Source: Micavibrio sp. UBA7657
GTDB lineage: Bacteria > Pseudomonadota > Alphaproteobacteria > Micavibrionales > Micavibrionaceae
Assembly (NCBI GenBank): GCA_002483465.1
Contig: DLHX01000001.1
Coordinates: 186,238 to 250,237 of the forward strand
Direction: 5' to 3'
Length of the DNA stretch: 64,000 nt
Positions within the stretch are counted from its first letter, which is position 1; each line of letters opens with the position of its first letter. Made by a program: the position numbers and the translations under genes. Under the pieces are notes generated by a model. The model was not told where the DNA came from. It was given only the letters and a program-made list of their open reading frames with translations, and made no database searches. Of the stretch, positions 57,575 through 64,000 are shown piece after piece.

Positions 57575-58537
57575 TTAATCTGAGAGCGTAATTTTCGGAA
57601 TCTTCGACAGACGGTGAATCAGCTCATCCAGCTGATCGAGCGTTTTGAACTGCACGCGCAGCTTGCCCGATTTCCCGTCGCGCGTTTCAATCGCGACTTT
57701 CATGCCGAGCAGATTCGACAGATCATTCTCGAGCGCAATCGTGTCCACATCCTTGCGCGTATTATTCAGCTTCTTCCGGATCGTGCCGCCCTTCTCCGCC
57801 GTCAGGGCTTCCGCCTGCCGCACGTTCAGGTTCTTCGACACGATCTCGTCCGCCAGCACTTGCGGATTATTCACCGTCACCAGCGCCCGCGCATGACCGA
57901 TGGTCAGCTTCCCCTCGCGCAGATAATCCTGCACGCGCTCGGGCAGCGTCAGCAAACGCACCATATTAGCGATATGGCTGCGGCTCTTGCCGAGCACTTT
58001 CGAAACTTCTTCCTGCGTGCGATCGAATTCATTCATCAGGCGGCTATAGCCCATCGCCTCGTCAACCGGGTTTAAATCCTCGCGCTGCAAATTCTCGACA
58101 AGCCCGACTTCCAGCGCCTGCGAGTCATCCAGCGTCGAAATAATCACCGGCACCTTGTGCAAATTCGCCCGCTGCGACGCGCGCCAGCGGCGCTCGCCCG
58201 CGATAATCTCGTACTTGCCCTGTTCGCCCTTAACCGCGCGCACCAGGATCGGCTGCAGCAACCCGTGCGCCTTGATCGATTCCGCCAGCGTATTCAGCGG
58301 CTCTTCCTCGAATGTCATACGCGGCTGGAACGTGCCCGGCTGTAGCTGGTCGATACCCAGCTCCATGCGGCCCAGTGCATTGTTGCGCTGGGCGGATGTT
58401 GCGGCTGGCGCCTCGTCATCATCATTCGCGCGCGGCGCGTTTTTCTGCTGCGCTAACGGCTGGTAATCCTCTTCGTCGTCATCGAACAACGCCGAAAGCC
58501 CGCGCCCCAAACCTCTTTTTGCTTCTGTCTTTGCCAT
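57575..58537 (-). CDS. parB: Chromosome partitioning protein ParB
   Basis: 320 aa. It binds parS and spreads as a CTP-gated clamp to load SMC and orient the origin. The N-terminal KRGLGRGLSALFDD is conserved. The CTPase box includes IKAHGLLQPILVR and GERRWRAS. The helix-turn-helix is about residues 180-215 (RTQEEVSKVLGKSRSHIANMVRLL). The C-terminal dimer region ends KIPKITLSD. It is downstream of parA; three matching parS sites are nearby. Confidence 0.97.
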   Translation of the reverse strand: MAKTEAKRGLGRGLSALFDDDEEDYQPLAQQKNAPRANDDDEAPAATSAQRNNALGRMELGIDQLQPGTFQPRMTFEEEPLNTLAESIKAHGLLQPILVRAVKGEQGKYEIIAGERRWRASQRANLHKVPVIISTLDDSQALEVGLVENLQREDLNPVDEAMGYSRLMNEFDRTQEEVSKVLGKSRSHIANMVRLLTLPERVQDYLREGKLTIGHARALVTVNNPQVLADEIVSKNLNVRQAEALTAEKGGTIRKKLNNTRKDVDTIALENDLSNLLGMKVAIETRDGKSGKLRVQFKTLDQLDELIHRLSKIPKITLSD

Positions 58538-58565
58538 CTTTTTATTTTCCTTTTTTAAATCTGAA

Positions 58566-58650
58566 ACACGGAGTTCACGGAGCGCGCGGAGTTTTTAATG
58601 CGGCGAAGCCGCCATAAAATTTTTCTCCGTGTCCTCTGTGTCCTCCGTGT
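58566..58650. repeat. Imperfect inverted repeat between parA and parB
   Basis: ACACGGAGTTCACGGAG-type units on the left and CTCCGTGTCCTCTGTGTCC on the right face each other. An inner hairpin GCGGC-GAA-GCCGC lies at the centre. It resembles a dispersed CACGGAG palindrome seen in other bacteria. It sits 28 bp before the parB start and could form a hairpin in the parA-parB mRNA. Confidence 0.65.
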
Positions 58651-58660
58651 TTAAAAATTT

Positions 58661-59962
58661 TTACGCGACCTGCGCGTCGTTATTGCTTTCATTCGCCGCC
58701 GCGATGCTGCGCTCGCGCACAATCACTTCCTTCGCCAGCTTGATATAAGCCTGCGCGCCGCTGCACTTCATGTCGTAGACAATCGCAGGCAGCCCGAACG
58801 ACGGCGCTTCCGACAAACGAACGTTTCTTGGAATAACCGTCTTGTAAACCTTGTCGCCGAAATGGCTGCGGACATCGTCCTCGACCTGCGCCGAAAGCCT
58901 GTTCCGCTGGTCGTACATCGTGAGGATAATGCCGTGAATATCGAGTCCCGGATTGAACGATTTCTGAACCCGCTCGATTGTCTTCACGAGGTGGCTCAAA
59001 CCTTCCAGCGCATAGAATTCGCATTGCAGCGGCACGAGAATTGAATCGACCGCGACCAGCGCATTAAGCGTCAGCAGGTTCAGCGACGGCGGGCAATCGA
59101 CGATCACGTAATCATAAGGCAGCGGACGGTGCAGCGCTTTTTTCAACCTGAACTCGCGGTTGTCGGCGGTGACCAGTTCAATCTCCGCGCCCGACAAATG
59201 AATCGATGAGGGAATGACTGACAAGTTCGGCACGCGCGTCGTGACGGCGGCCTCGACCATATCCGCGCCTTCGAACAACACGTCGTAAACGCTCGTGCGG
59301 ATCGCGCTGCGGCGAATGCCAAGGCCCGTGCTCGCATTGCCCTGAGGGTCCATATCGATGATCGCTACATTTTTTCCAATCGCCGCCAGCGCCGTCGCCA
59401 GGTTCACAGCCGTCGTCGTTTTGCCGACGCCGCCTTTTTGATTGCAGATACCGATCAAACGCGGGCGCTGCTGCGCTCCGGTTTTTTCTGCCGGCGTGCG
59501 TCCGGTCAGCGGTTTTTTCACATATGTCTTTTGGCCCGCGTTCGCCGCACCCGTTTTCATGGAAAGCGGTGCTTCTTTTTCTTCAGCACGTATTTGAGGC
59601 GCGTCCTGTTTCACTTCCGCCCGGAAAGATTCCCCTTCCTGTCCTCCCCGCTCCTTTTGCATTCCCTGCGAAAGCAGGGATCCCGCGACTTCATCCCGGT
59701 CTGAACCTTCATACATCATCCGCTCGCGGGCAATCTGGTCGAAGGATTCGCCTTCCGAGGAACTTGCCACTGAAGAAGCCGTCTCAACAGAAGCCCCTCC
59801 AGCAGAAGGCCTCTCAACAGAGGGCCCCCCTACATTCATCCCCTCAGCTTCCCGGCTAACTTCATACGATTTTACATATTGCCTATCATCCGGGCCGGGG
59901 CGGTTCTCGGCCTTGGAAAGAAATTCTCTGAAGGAATATTTTTGAACTGGTTGGTCGCTCAT
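58661..59962 (-). CDS. parA: Chromosome partitioning ATPase ParA with long N-terminal extension
   Basis: 433 aa from the ATG at 59962 (GGGGAAG 7 nt upstream; an earlier ATG at 59983 has none). The deviant Walker A is KGGVGKTTT (176-184). IIDMDPQGNAST and the final YIKLAKEVIVRE are normal. ParA uses ATP to move ParB-bound origins. Residues 1-166 form a disordered, Ser/Gln/Glu-rich extension absent from the usual 260-aa protein; its first 20 residues (KYSFREFLSKAEN) look like a short docking helix. Residues 88-102 come from a REP-like half palindrome. Confidence 0.95.
   Translation of the reverse strand: MSDQPVQKYSFREFLSKAENRPGPDDRQYVKSYEVSREAEGMNVGGPSVERPSAGGASVETASSVASSSEGESFDQIARERMMYEGSDRDEVAGSLLSQGMQKERGGQEGESFRAEVKQDAPQIRAEEKEAPLSMKTGAANAGQKTYVKKPLTGRTPAEKTGAQQRPRLIGICNQKGGVGKTTTAVNLATALAAIGKNVAIIDMDPQGNASTGLGIRRSAIRTSVYDVLFEGADMVEAAVTTRVPNLSVIPSSIHLSGAEIELVTADNREFRLKKALHRPLPYDYVIVDCPPSLNLLTLNALVAVDSILVPLQCEFYALEGLSHLVKTIERVQKSFNPGLDIHGIILTMYDQRNRLSAQVEDDVRSHFGDKVYKTVIPRNVRLSEAPSFGLPAIVYDMKCSGAQAYIKLAKEVIVRERSIAAANESNNDAQVA
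59658..59700. repeat. REP-like half palindrome inside parA
   Basis: GCATTCCCTGCGAAAGC and AGGGATC, then CGCGACTTCATCCCGG, lie in the coding part of the ParA linker. Read from the gene strand it encodes DRDEVAGSLLSQGMQ. Confidence 0.65.
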
Positions 59963-60058
59963 GATGGCTTCCCCACGTGACATAAATTTATTTTGTTATG
60001 GTCCCGATACTGCAACGGCTGGAATAAACCGTCAAGAAAATCTGCCGCAATTTTGAAA

Positions 60059-60655
60059 TTAATCGCGCATGGATATTTCTAAAATCTTCGCGCCCGGCTC
60101 GGTTCGGCTCGGAAAATCCGCACAGTCGAAATTGAATTTCTTGCGTGCCTCTTCCACTTCTTCCATCGCCATCTTGCCCTTTAAAAGTAATAGCCGAGCA
60201 CCCGGACAGGCCCCTGCCATCTCCAGAATTTCAACCAGCGGCGCGAACGCCCGCGCCGTAACAATATCCGGCTTTATCTGCTCCAGCACATTCTCGACCC
60301 GGTCGTTATGAACCCGGGCAGCGGACTTTGTTTCACGTGAAACATTTTTGAGGAACTCAGATTTCCGGTTATCCGATTCGATCAGGTGAATTTCAAGATC
60401 GGGCCGCATAATTGCCAGGACCAGCCCCGGGAACCCGCCTCCACTCCCCAGATCAGCGACTTTGGAATTCTGGGGAATGCGCTCCGCAATCTGCGCCGAA
60501 TCGGTGAAATGCCGCCCCCATATATCGTCTAATGTCTTGGGACTGACGATATTAATGGCCTTCTGCCATTTCACCAAAAGATCATGATAAGTCTGCAAAC
60601 GCGAAATTGTTTCACGTGAAACATTGAACGCCCCGGCGAAATCCTCAGGCGACAT
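60059..60655 (-). CDS. rsmG: 16S rRNA (guanine527-N7) methyltransferase
   Basis: 198 aa (GidB). Motif I is VADLGSGGGFPGLVLA, with the acidic ESDNRKSEFL and the conserved TARAFAPL. Two perfect parS sites (60329 and 60608) lie in its coding sequence and translate as NVSRET at residues about 11-16 and 104-109. The start overlaps mnmG by 11 nt, giving translational coupling. Order mnmG-rsmG-parA-parB is the common origin-proximal cluster. Confidence 0.96.
   Translation of the reverse strand: MSPEDFAGAFNVSRETISRLQTYHDLLVKWQKAINIVSPKTLDDIWGRHFTDSAQIAERIPQNSKVADLGSGGGFPGLVLAIMRPDLEIHLIESDNRKSEFLKNVSRETKSAARVHNDRVENVLEQIKPDIVTARAFAPLVEILEMAGACPGARLLLLKGKMAMEEVEEARKKFNFDCADFPSRTEPGAKILEISMRD
60329..60344. 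promoter_or_regulatory. parS: parS site (in rsmG)
   Basis: Perfect palindrome TGTTTCACGTGAAACA, the standard chromosomal ParB-binding site. Confidence 0.97.
60608..60623. promoter_or_regulatory. parS: parS site (in rsmG, N-terminal codons)
   Basis: Perfect palindrome TGTTTCACGTGAAACA, 279 bp from the other rsmG site. Confidence 0.97.
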
Positions 60656-62750
60656 TTTTCTGGCGCCCGCTCTTTTTCACATGCTTCAGGAGCGCAACCA
60701 TAGCCGCTGGGGTCACGCCCGGAATACGCGAAGCCGCGCCCAAAGTCGCCGGCTGGGCCTGCTGCAATTTCTGGCGGATCTCGTTCGAAAGACTGCCCAC
60801 ACTGGCATAGTCCAGATCCTCCGGCAGCTCCAAAGCCTCGTCCTTCCTGAAGGCAATTACATCCGAATCGTGCCGTTCCATATATCCCGCGTAAAGGGCA
60901 TCATACTCCACCTGCTCCCTTATTTCCGGGCGGACGGATTTCAGTTCTGGCCACACCCCTGAAAGCTGGTCCCAGTCAATATCCGGATAGCCGAGCAGCG
61001 CCTGGACCGAACGCCGGACGCCATCCTTGTTAACGCCGATTCCGTAATTTTCAAGCTCATTTGGCGTAGCCTGCAGCCCCCTGGTCAGCGCCCGCGCCCC
61101 TTCCAGCGCCTTCGACTTTTCCGCCCAGACGGCGGCCCGGTCAGAACCGACAAACCCGGCCTCGATCCCCCTGCTTGTCAGGCGCTGGTCGGCATTATCG
61201 GCCCGAAGCCGAAGACGGTATTCCGCCCGGCTGGTGAACATCCGGTACGGCTCCGGCGCACCCCTGGTAATAAGGTCATCGATCAGGACCCCGATATAGG
61301 CCTCGGCCCGGTCCAGCGTAAACGGCGAAATTGTTTCACGTGAAACATCGGCCCCCGACCCCCCGGCCAGCCGGGCGGCATTAAGACCGGCCATCAGCCC
61401 CTGGGCGGCGGCCTCCTCATATCCCGTGGTTCCATTAATCTGACCCGCCAAAAATAACCCCGGCAACCGGCGGCTCTCCAGAGTTGGCTTCAGATCCCTT
61501 GGGTCGCAATAGTCATATTCAATGGCATATGCCCATTCTCTAATATTTACATATTCTAATCCTGGAATGGTCCGTATGTACGCCTCTTGTACCTCGATCG
61601 GCAGCGACGTCGAAATCCCGTTCGGGTAAACCGTGTCGTCATCCAGCCCCTCCGGCTCCAGAAAAACCTGGTGCCGGGTCTTGTCAGCAAAACGCGTAAC
61701 CTTGTCTTCAATCGACGGACAATAGCGCGGTCCCGTCCCTGAAATCTGACCAGAATACATGGCCGACCTGTGGATATTATCGCGGATAATTTTATGAGTC
61801 TTTTCGTTCGTGTAAGTGATGTGGCAGGATATCTGCGGCACCCGAATCTTGTCGGTCATATAGGAAAACGGCACCGGCGGATCGTCGCCCTTCTGCTCCT
61901 CAAGGACCGCCCAGTTGATCGAACTACCGTCCAGTCGGGCTGGAGTTCCTGTTTTAAGACGCCCGAGCGGAAATCCAAATCTTTCAAGTGTTAAAGCCAT
62001 TCCGATCGCAGGCGCTTCGCCAACCCGACCAGCCGGAATCTTTTCCTGTCCGCGGTGGATGACCCCGCGTAAAAATGTGCCCGTCGTCAGGACAACCGCC
62101 CCGCATTTGAGAGTGCTATTTATTTTACATAATGCATCATTGGGGAAAGGGGGTGTTGAGGCGTGGGGGGTAGGTCTGGAAGGGCTAGCGCTGGGGACAA
62201 ACTTCCCGGATTTACCCCTATCCTGTGGGTAACCCTTCGGGCCCCCGGAATCCTTTAAGCTGCCGGAGCCACCATCCAGCGGCGCAGCACCCGGCGGCCT
62301 GGTGCCGGGCAGGGCGGTTAGAATCGCCGAAAGCCCCTGTACGCGCCCGTCCGCATCTAATACGAGGTCCTCGGCCGAGCCTTCAAGCAACGTCAAATTA
62401 GGGTAATCTGCCAGCATTTCCTGCATGGCATTGCGGTACAGCTTGCGGTCGGCCTGGGCCCTGGGGCCGCGTACGGCCGGGCCTTTCGAGGCGTTCAACA
62501 TACGGAACTGGATCCCGGCGCGGTCGATAATGCGGCCCATAACGCCGTCCAGCGCGTCGATCTCGCGCACTAAATGACCCTTGCCCAACCCGCCAATCGC
62601 AGGGTTACAGGACATCGCGCCGATAGTGGCGAGTTTATGGGTGAGCAGGGCGGTCCTGGCCCCGGCACGCGCCGCAGCCGCAGCCGCCTCGCACCCCGCA
62701 TGCCCGCCACCGACGACAATCACGTCAAAACTTAAGTTCTCATGATCCAT
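60645..62750 (-). CDS. mnmG: tRNA U34 5-carboxymethylaminomethyl modification enzyme MnmG, with insert
   Basis: 701 aa (GidA), about 70 longer than usual. With MnmE it modifies U34 of some tRNAs. The FAD motif VVGGGHAGCEAA and GGLGKGHLVREIDALDG are at the N-terminus. GTFLRG, EDKVTRFADK and EAAAQGLMAGLNAARL are also present. Residues about 143-213 are a Pro/Gly/Ser-rich insert between QGLSA and AVVLTTGTFLRG, where other MnmG proteins have a short turn. A parS site lies in codons translating as DVSRET. No mnmE is upstream; the region there is origin-like. Confidence 0.96.
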   Translation of the reverse strand: MDHENLSFDVIVVGGGHAGCEAAAAAARAGARTALLTHKLATIGAMSCNPAIGGLGKGHLVREIDALDGVMGRIIDRAGIQFRMLNASKGPAVRGPRAQADRKLYRNAMQEMLADYPNLTLLEGSAEDLVLDADGRVQGLSAILTALPGTRPPGAAPLDGGSGSLKDSGGPKGYPQDRGKSGKFVPSASPSRPTPHASTPPFPNDALCKINSTLKCGAVVLTTGTFLRGVIHRGQEKIPAGRVGEAPAIGMALTLERFGFPLGRLKTGTPARLDGSSINWAVLEEQKGDDPPVPFSYMTDKIRVPQISCHITYTNEKTHKIIRDNIHRSAMYSGQISGTGPRYCPSIEDKVTRFADKTRHQVFLEPEGLDDDTVYPNGISTSLPIEVQEAYIRTIPGLEYVNIREWAYAIEYDYCDPRDLKPTLESRRLPGLFLAGQINGTTGYEEAAAQGLMAGLNAARLAGGSGADVSRETISPFTLDRAEAYIGVLIDDLITRGAPEPYRMFTSRAEYRLRLRADNADQRLTSRGIEAGFVGSDRAAVWAEKSKALEGARALTRGLQATPNELENYGIGVNKDGVRRSVQALLGYPDIDWDQLSGVWPELKSVRPEIREQVEYDALYAGYMERHDSDVIAFRKDEALELPEDLDYASVGSLSNEIRQKLQQAQPATLGAASRIPGVTPAAMVALLKHVKKSGRQKNVA
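61332..61347. promoter_or_regulatory. parS: parS site (in mnmG)
   Basis: Perfect palindrome TGTTTCACGTGAAACA within mnmG. Confidence 0.97.
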
Positions 62751-63201
62751 GAGGCGGTTTATACGCCTAAAAGCTCGTGAAATTCCAGATTAATCTCATT
62801 CAAATAGGGAGGGAAAACTTTGTGCTGAAGACGAAAAAGTTGAATCTTATTATTGAGATAGGGGCCTGTGGATATCCTGTGGATACAGGGTAATTAAGTG
62901 ATTCTTTCGAATCGCTTATTTCGATTTCTTAAAAATTTGAATCCTGTTGATAATTACAACTTTTTTAAAAAGTCTGATCGACTCTTTTATCCTCGCTTAT
63001 AAAAATAAAGCATCGCAAATTGATTCAAGGGAGGCGCATCAAAAAAATGATTTCATGAAAAAGGGATGAAAGAGGTACTAGCTCCTTCACCCCAGTCCAA
63101 GACGGTGAAAACCTCAGTTGGCACTTTGGTCGCCGCGCATGGGTATCCCCATAGATACTCATTGTGCTGGCATGTTTCAACCCCTAATCAAAGGTGAAAC
63201 G
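62751..63201. other. AT-rich, DnaA-box-like region upstream of mnmG (candidate oriC)
   Basis: 451 bp with no convincing gene. CCTGTGGATAT (62865-62875) and CCTGTGGATAC (62876-62886) are direct repeats 11 bp apart, and CCTGTTGATAA ends at 62953. Each is one or two bases from the DnaA box complement TGTGGATAA. A dyad AAGTGATTC-TTTC-GAATCGCTT lies about 62896-62917, followed by AT-rich DNA to about 63020. Position next to mnmG-rsmG-parAB with parS sites fits a bacterial origin. Confidence 0.5.
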
Positions 63202-63390
63202 ATGTACACAAATACATTGAGCAGCCGCGCTCCTATTGGAACGAAGGCTCGCACCGGCGAAACTTGTCCTGAAAGCGGCGTTTGGAAAGTTGATGGAAAT
63301 CCTTCAACTACCGCGCCGATCGCAAAAGGCAATCGTATGCCGCCCTATGATGGAAAGGCCGTTACCTGGATTTTAGTCCAGTACGCTTAA
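63202..63390 (+). CDS. Small CPxSGxW-motif protein
   Basis: 62 aa from the ATG at 63202, which follows AAAGGTGA; a longer frame from a TTG at 63118 has no ribosome site. Soluble, with TGETCPESGVWKV in the first half and KGNRMPPYDGKAVTWILVQ at the end. I recall uncharacterised small proteins in other bacteria that share the CPxSGxW and KGxxMPP elements. A very strong terminator follows, so it is a single-gene transcript beside the origin-like region. Confidence 0.65.
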   Translation: MYTNTLSSRAPIGTKARTGETCPESGVWKVDGNPSTTAPIAKGNRMPPYDGKAVTWILVQYA

Positions 63391-63409
63391 TTCCAACTAA
63401 ATTTCTAAA

Positions 63410-63437
63410 ACGGGGGGCTTCGGCCCCCCGTGCTATT
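63410..63437 (+). terminator. Intrinsic terminator with UUCG loop
   Basis: ACGGGGGGC-TTCG-GCCCCCCGT (63410-63431), then GCTATTT. It lies 19 bp after the stop of the 62-aa gene. The TTCG tetraloop makes it very stable. Confidence 0.88.
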
Positions 63438-63488
63438 TCAGCCCAATTACGCATCCAAAAGTTGCGGGAATTCCAGATTTTTATGAAG

Positions 63489-64000
63489 TTAAGCTTGCGC
63501 AGATTTTAAAGCTTCAGCTTCCTTGGCCGGTGTAACAGGATTTTGCAAGCCATTGGCTTGTTCAGCAACAACATCAATTAACTCTGCCAATTCAGAAAAA
63601 TTCAACACAGTGTTATGCGCCGAAAAACCTTTATTAGTAAGCCAGACCGGAATCGTTTTATCGGAGTGCTTGTTGTCTTTTATACTTCCACCCCAGTGCT
63701 TGATAATATTTGCCAAAGTGTACGCACGGCAAAAAGGGCTACCATCATTTTTATCAAACGCTCTCAATTTCACATCGAAATTATTTCCCAAATCCATAAA
63801 GATTTGAAGATTAAGAAGGCACGTTTCCCATTCAGAAATTGCTTTGAAGTAAATACGAATTTTTGGATTGTCGGGCTTGTTATCTTTTAAATACTCTAAC
63901 GTTGCATCTCGCGCGGTGTGGTAAGATTTAAACGCTACTTGCGCTCGAAACATCATATTCAAGGCAAAAGGCAAAACTTCATCAGAGTAACGCCCGCCAA
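63489..64000 (-). CDS. Hypothetical protein, partial (5' end beyond the window)
   Basis: 170 codons in view; the frame stays open to the right edge. A TTG at 63974 is not needed as a start, since upstream codons read GGRYSDEV and run on without a stop. It is soluble and helical: FRAQVAFKSYHTARDATLEYL, RIYFKAISEWETCLLNLQIFMDLG and SAHNTVLNFSELAELIDVVAEQ. The C-terminal region (NPVTPAKEAEALKSAQA) is disordered. No family is recognised. Codon and base use look AT-richer than the parAB region. Confidence 0.65.
   Translation of the reverse strand, partial: GGRYSDEVLPFALNMMFRAQVAFKSYHTARDATLEYLKDNKPDNPKIRIYFKAISEWETCLLNLQIFMDLGNNFDVKLRAFDKNDGSPFCRAYTLANIIKHWGGSIKDNKHSDKTIPVWLTNKGFSAHNTVLNFSELAELIDVVAEQANGLQNPVTPAKEAEALKSAQA

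Noticed and set aside
1..64000. CRISPR array
   Set aside because: No regularly spaced short direct repeats with unique spacers were found; all repeats seen are dispersed palindromes.

Overview
The window looks like chromosomal DNA of a Gram-negative alphaproteobacterium. Evidence: the gene run mnmG-rsmG-parA-parB with three perfect 16-bp parS sites (TGTTTCACGTGAAACA), the conserved DUF3576-leuS-lptE/holA neighbourhood, a candidate alpha-proteobacterial SAM-II riboswitch, a trimeric-porin-type outer membrane protein, LPS-type glycosyltransferases and an NDUFA9-like protein. Many uncharacterised secreted or coiled-coil proteins and the overall gene style recall Micavibrio/Rhodospirillales-like lineages, but that placement is only a guess. 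Most of the window is housekeeping; there is no rRNA, CRISPR array or complete prophage, and one tRNA gene.

Layout. 1-4.8 kb: a partial lipoprotein-like gene and a membrane-anchored protein, then the serine pathway (serC, a 51-aa ORF and serA on the minus strand, serB divergent). 5-13.8 kb: a stand-alone ClpA/B-type AAA+ protein, an RsmC-like methyltransferase, an RTX/DUF4114 protein, a sulfotransferase, a MATE transporter, an AsmA-like protein, a five-EF-hand protein and an aquaporin. 13.9-16.2 kb: tRNA-Ser(GGA) with a duplicated 3' end (integration scar) beside two tandem paralogues of unknown function. 16.2-30.5 kb: hydrolase, GT4 and GT9 transferases, an ArsR regulator, gmk, rsmA, surA, NDUFA9-like protein, uvrD/pcrA, a diguanylate cyclase and a LOG protein. 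30.6-39.6 kb: comM, HIT, panD, a 61-aa protein behind Zur-box-like palindromes, and the histidine genes hisE, F, A, H, D and B. 39.7-50.6 kb: many secreted or coiled-coil hypotheticals, UPF0114, Smr, an atypical response regulator, YggS, a porin and a DUF3576 lipoprotein. 50.7-62.8 kb: leuS-lptE, a four-gene cassette containing a SAM-II-like riboswitch, holA, parB, parA, rsmG and mnmG. 62.75-63.2 kb: an AT-rich, DnaA-box-like region that may be oriC. The window ends in two small uncharacterised genes.

The most unusual theme is palindromic repeats. Three REP-like families (outer ends GTCATCCCGG, GTCATTGCGAG and GTCATCCTGAG) occur as halves, full palindromes and nested composites. In two places a small GIY-YIG endonuclease gene sits exactly in the loop between the two arms of such a palindrome (one gene intact, one frameshifted). 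Other copies lie in frame inside genes: within LeuRS, in the ParA linker, and as an exact 84-bp insert in the LptE signal peptide. A fourth, unrelated family of about 125-bp palindromes sits directly after stop codons at four gene ends, with outer arms that differ between copies but stay complementary within each copy.

The second theme is regulation. A SAM-II-like aptamer, a U-tailed hairpin and a Shine-Dalgarno-sequestering hairpin precede a methyltransferase gene. That gene is followed by two related small genes, and the whole cassette sits between the normally neighbouring lptE and holA.
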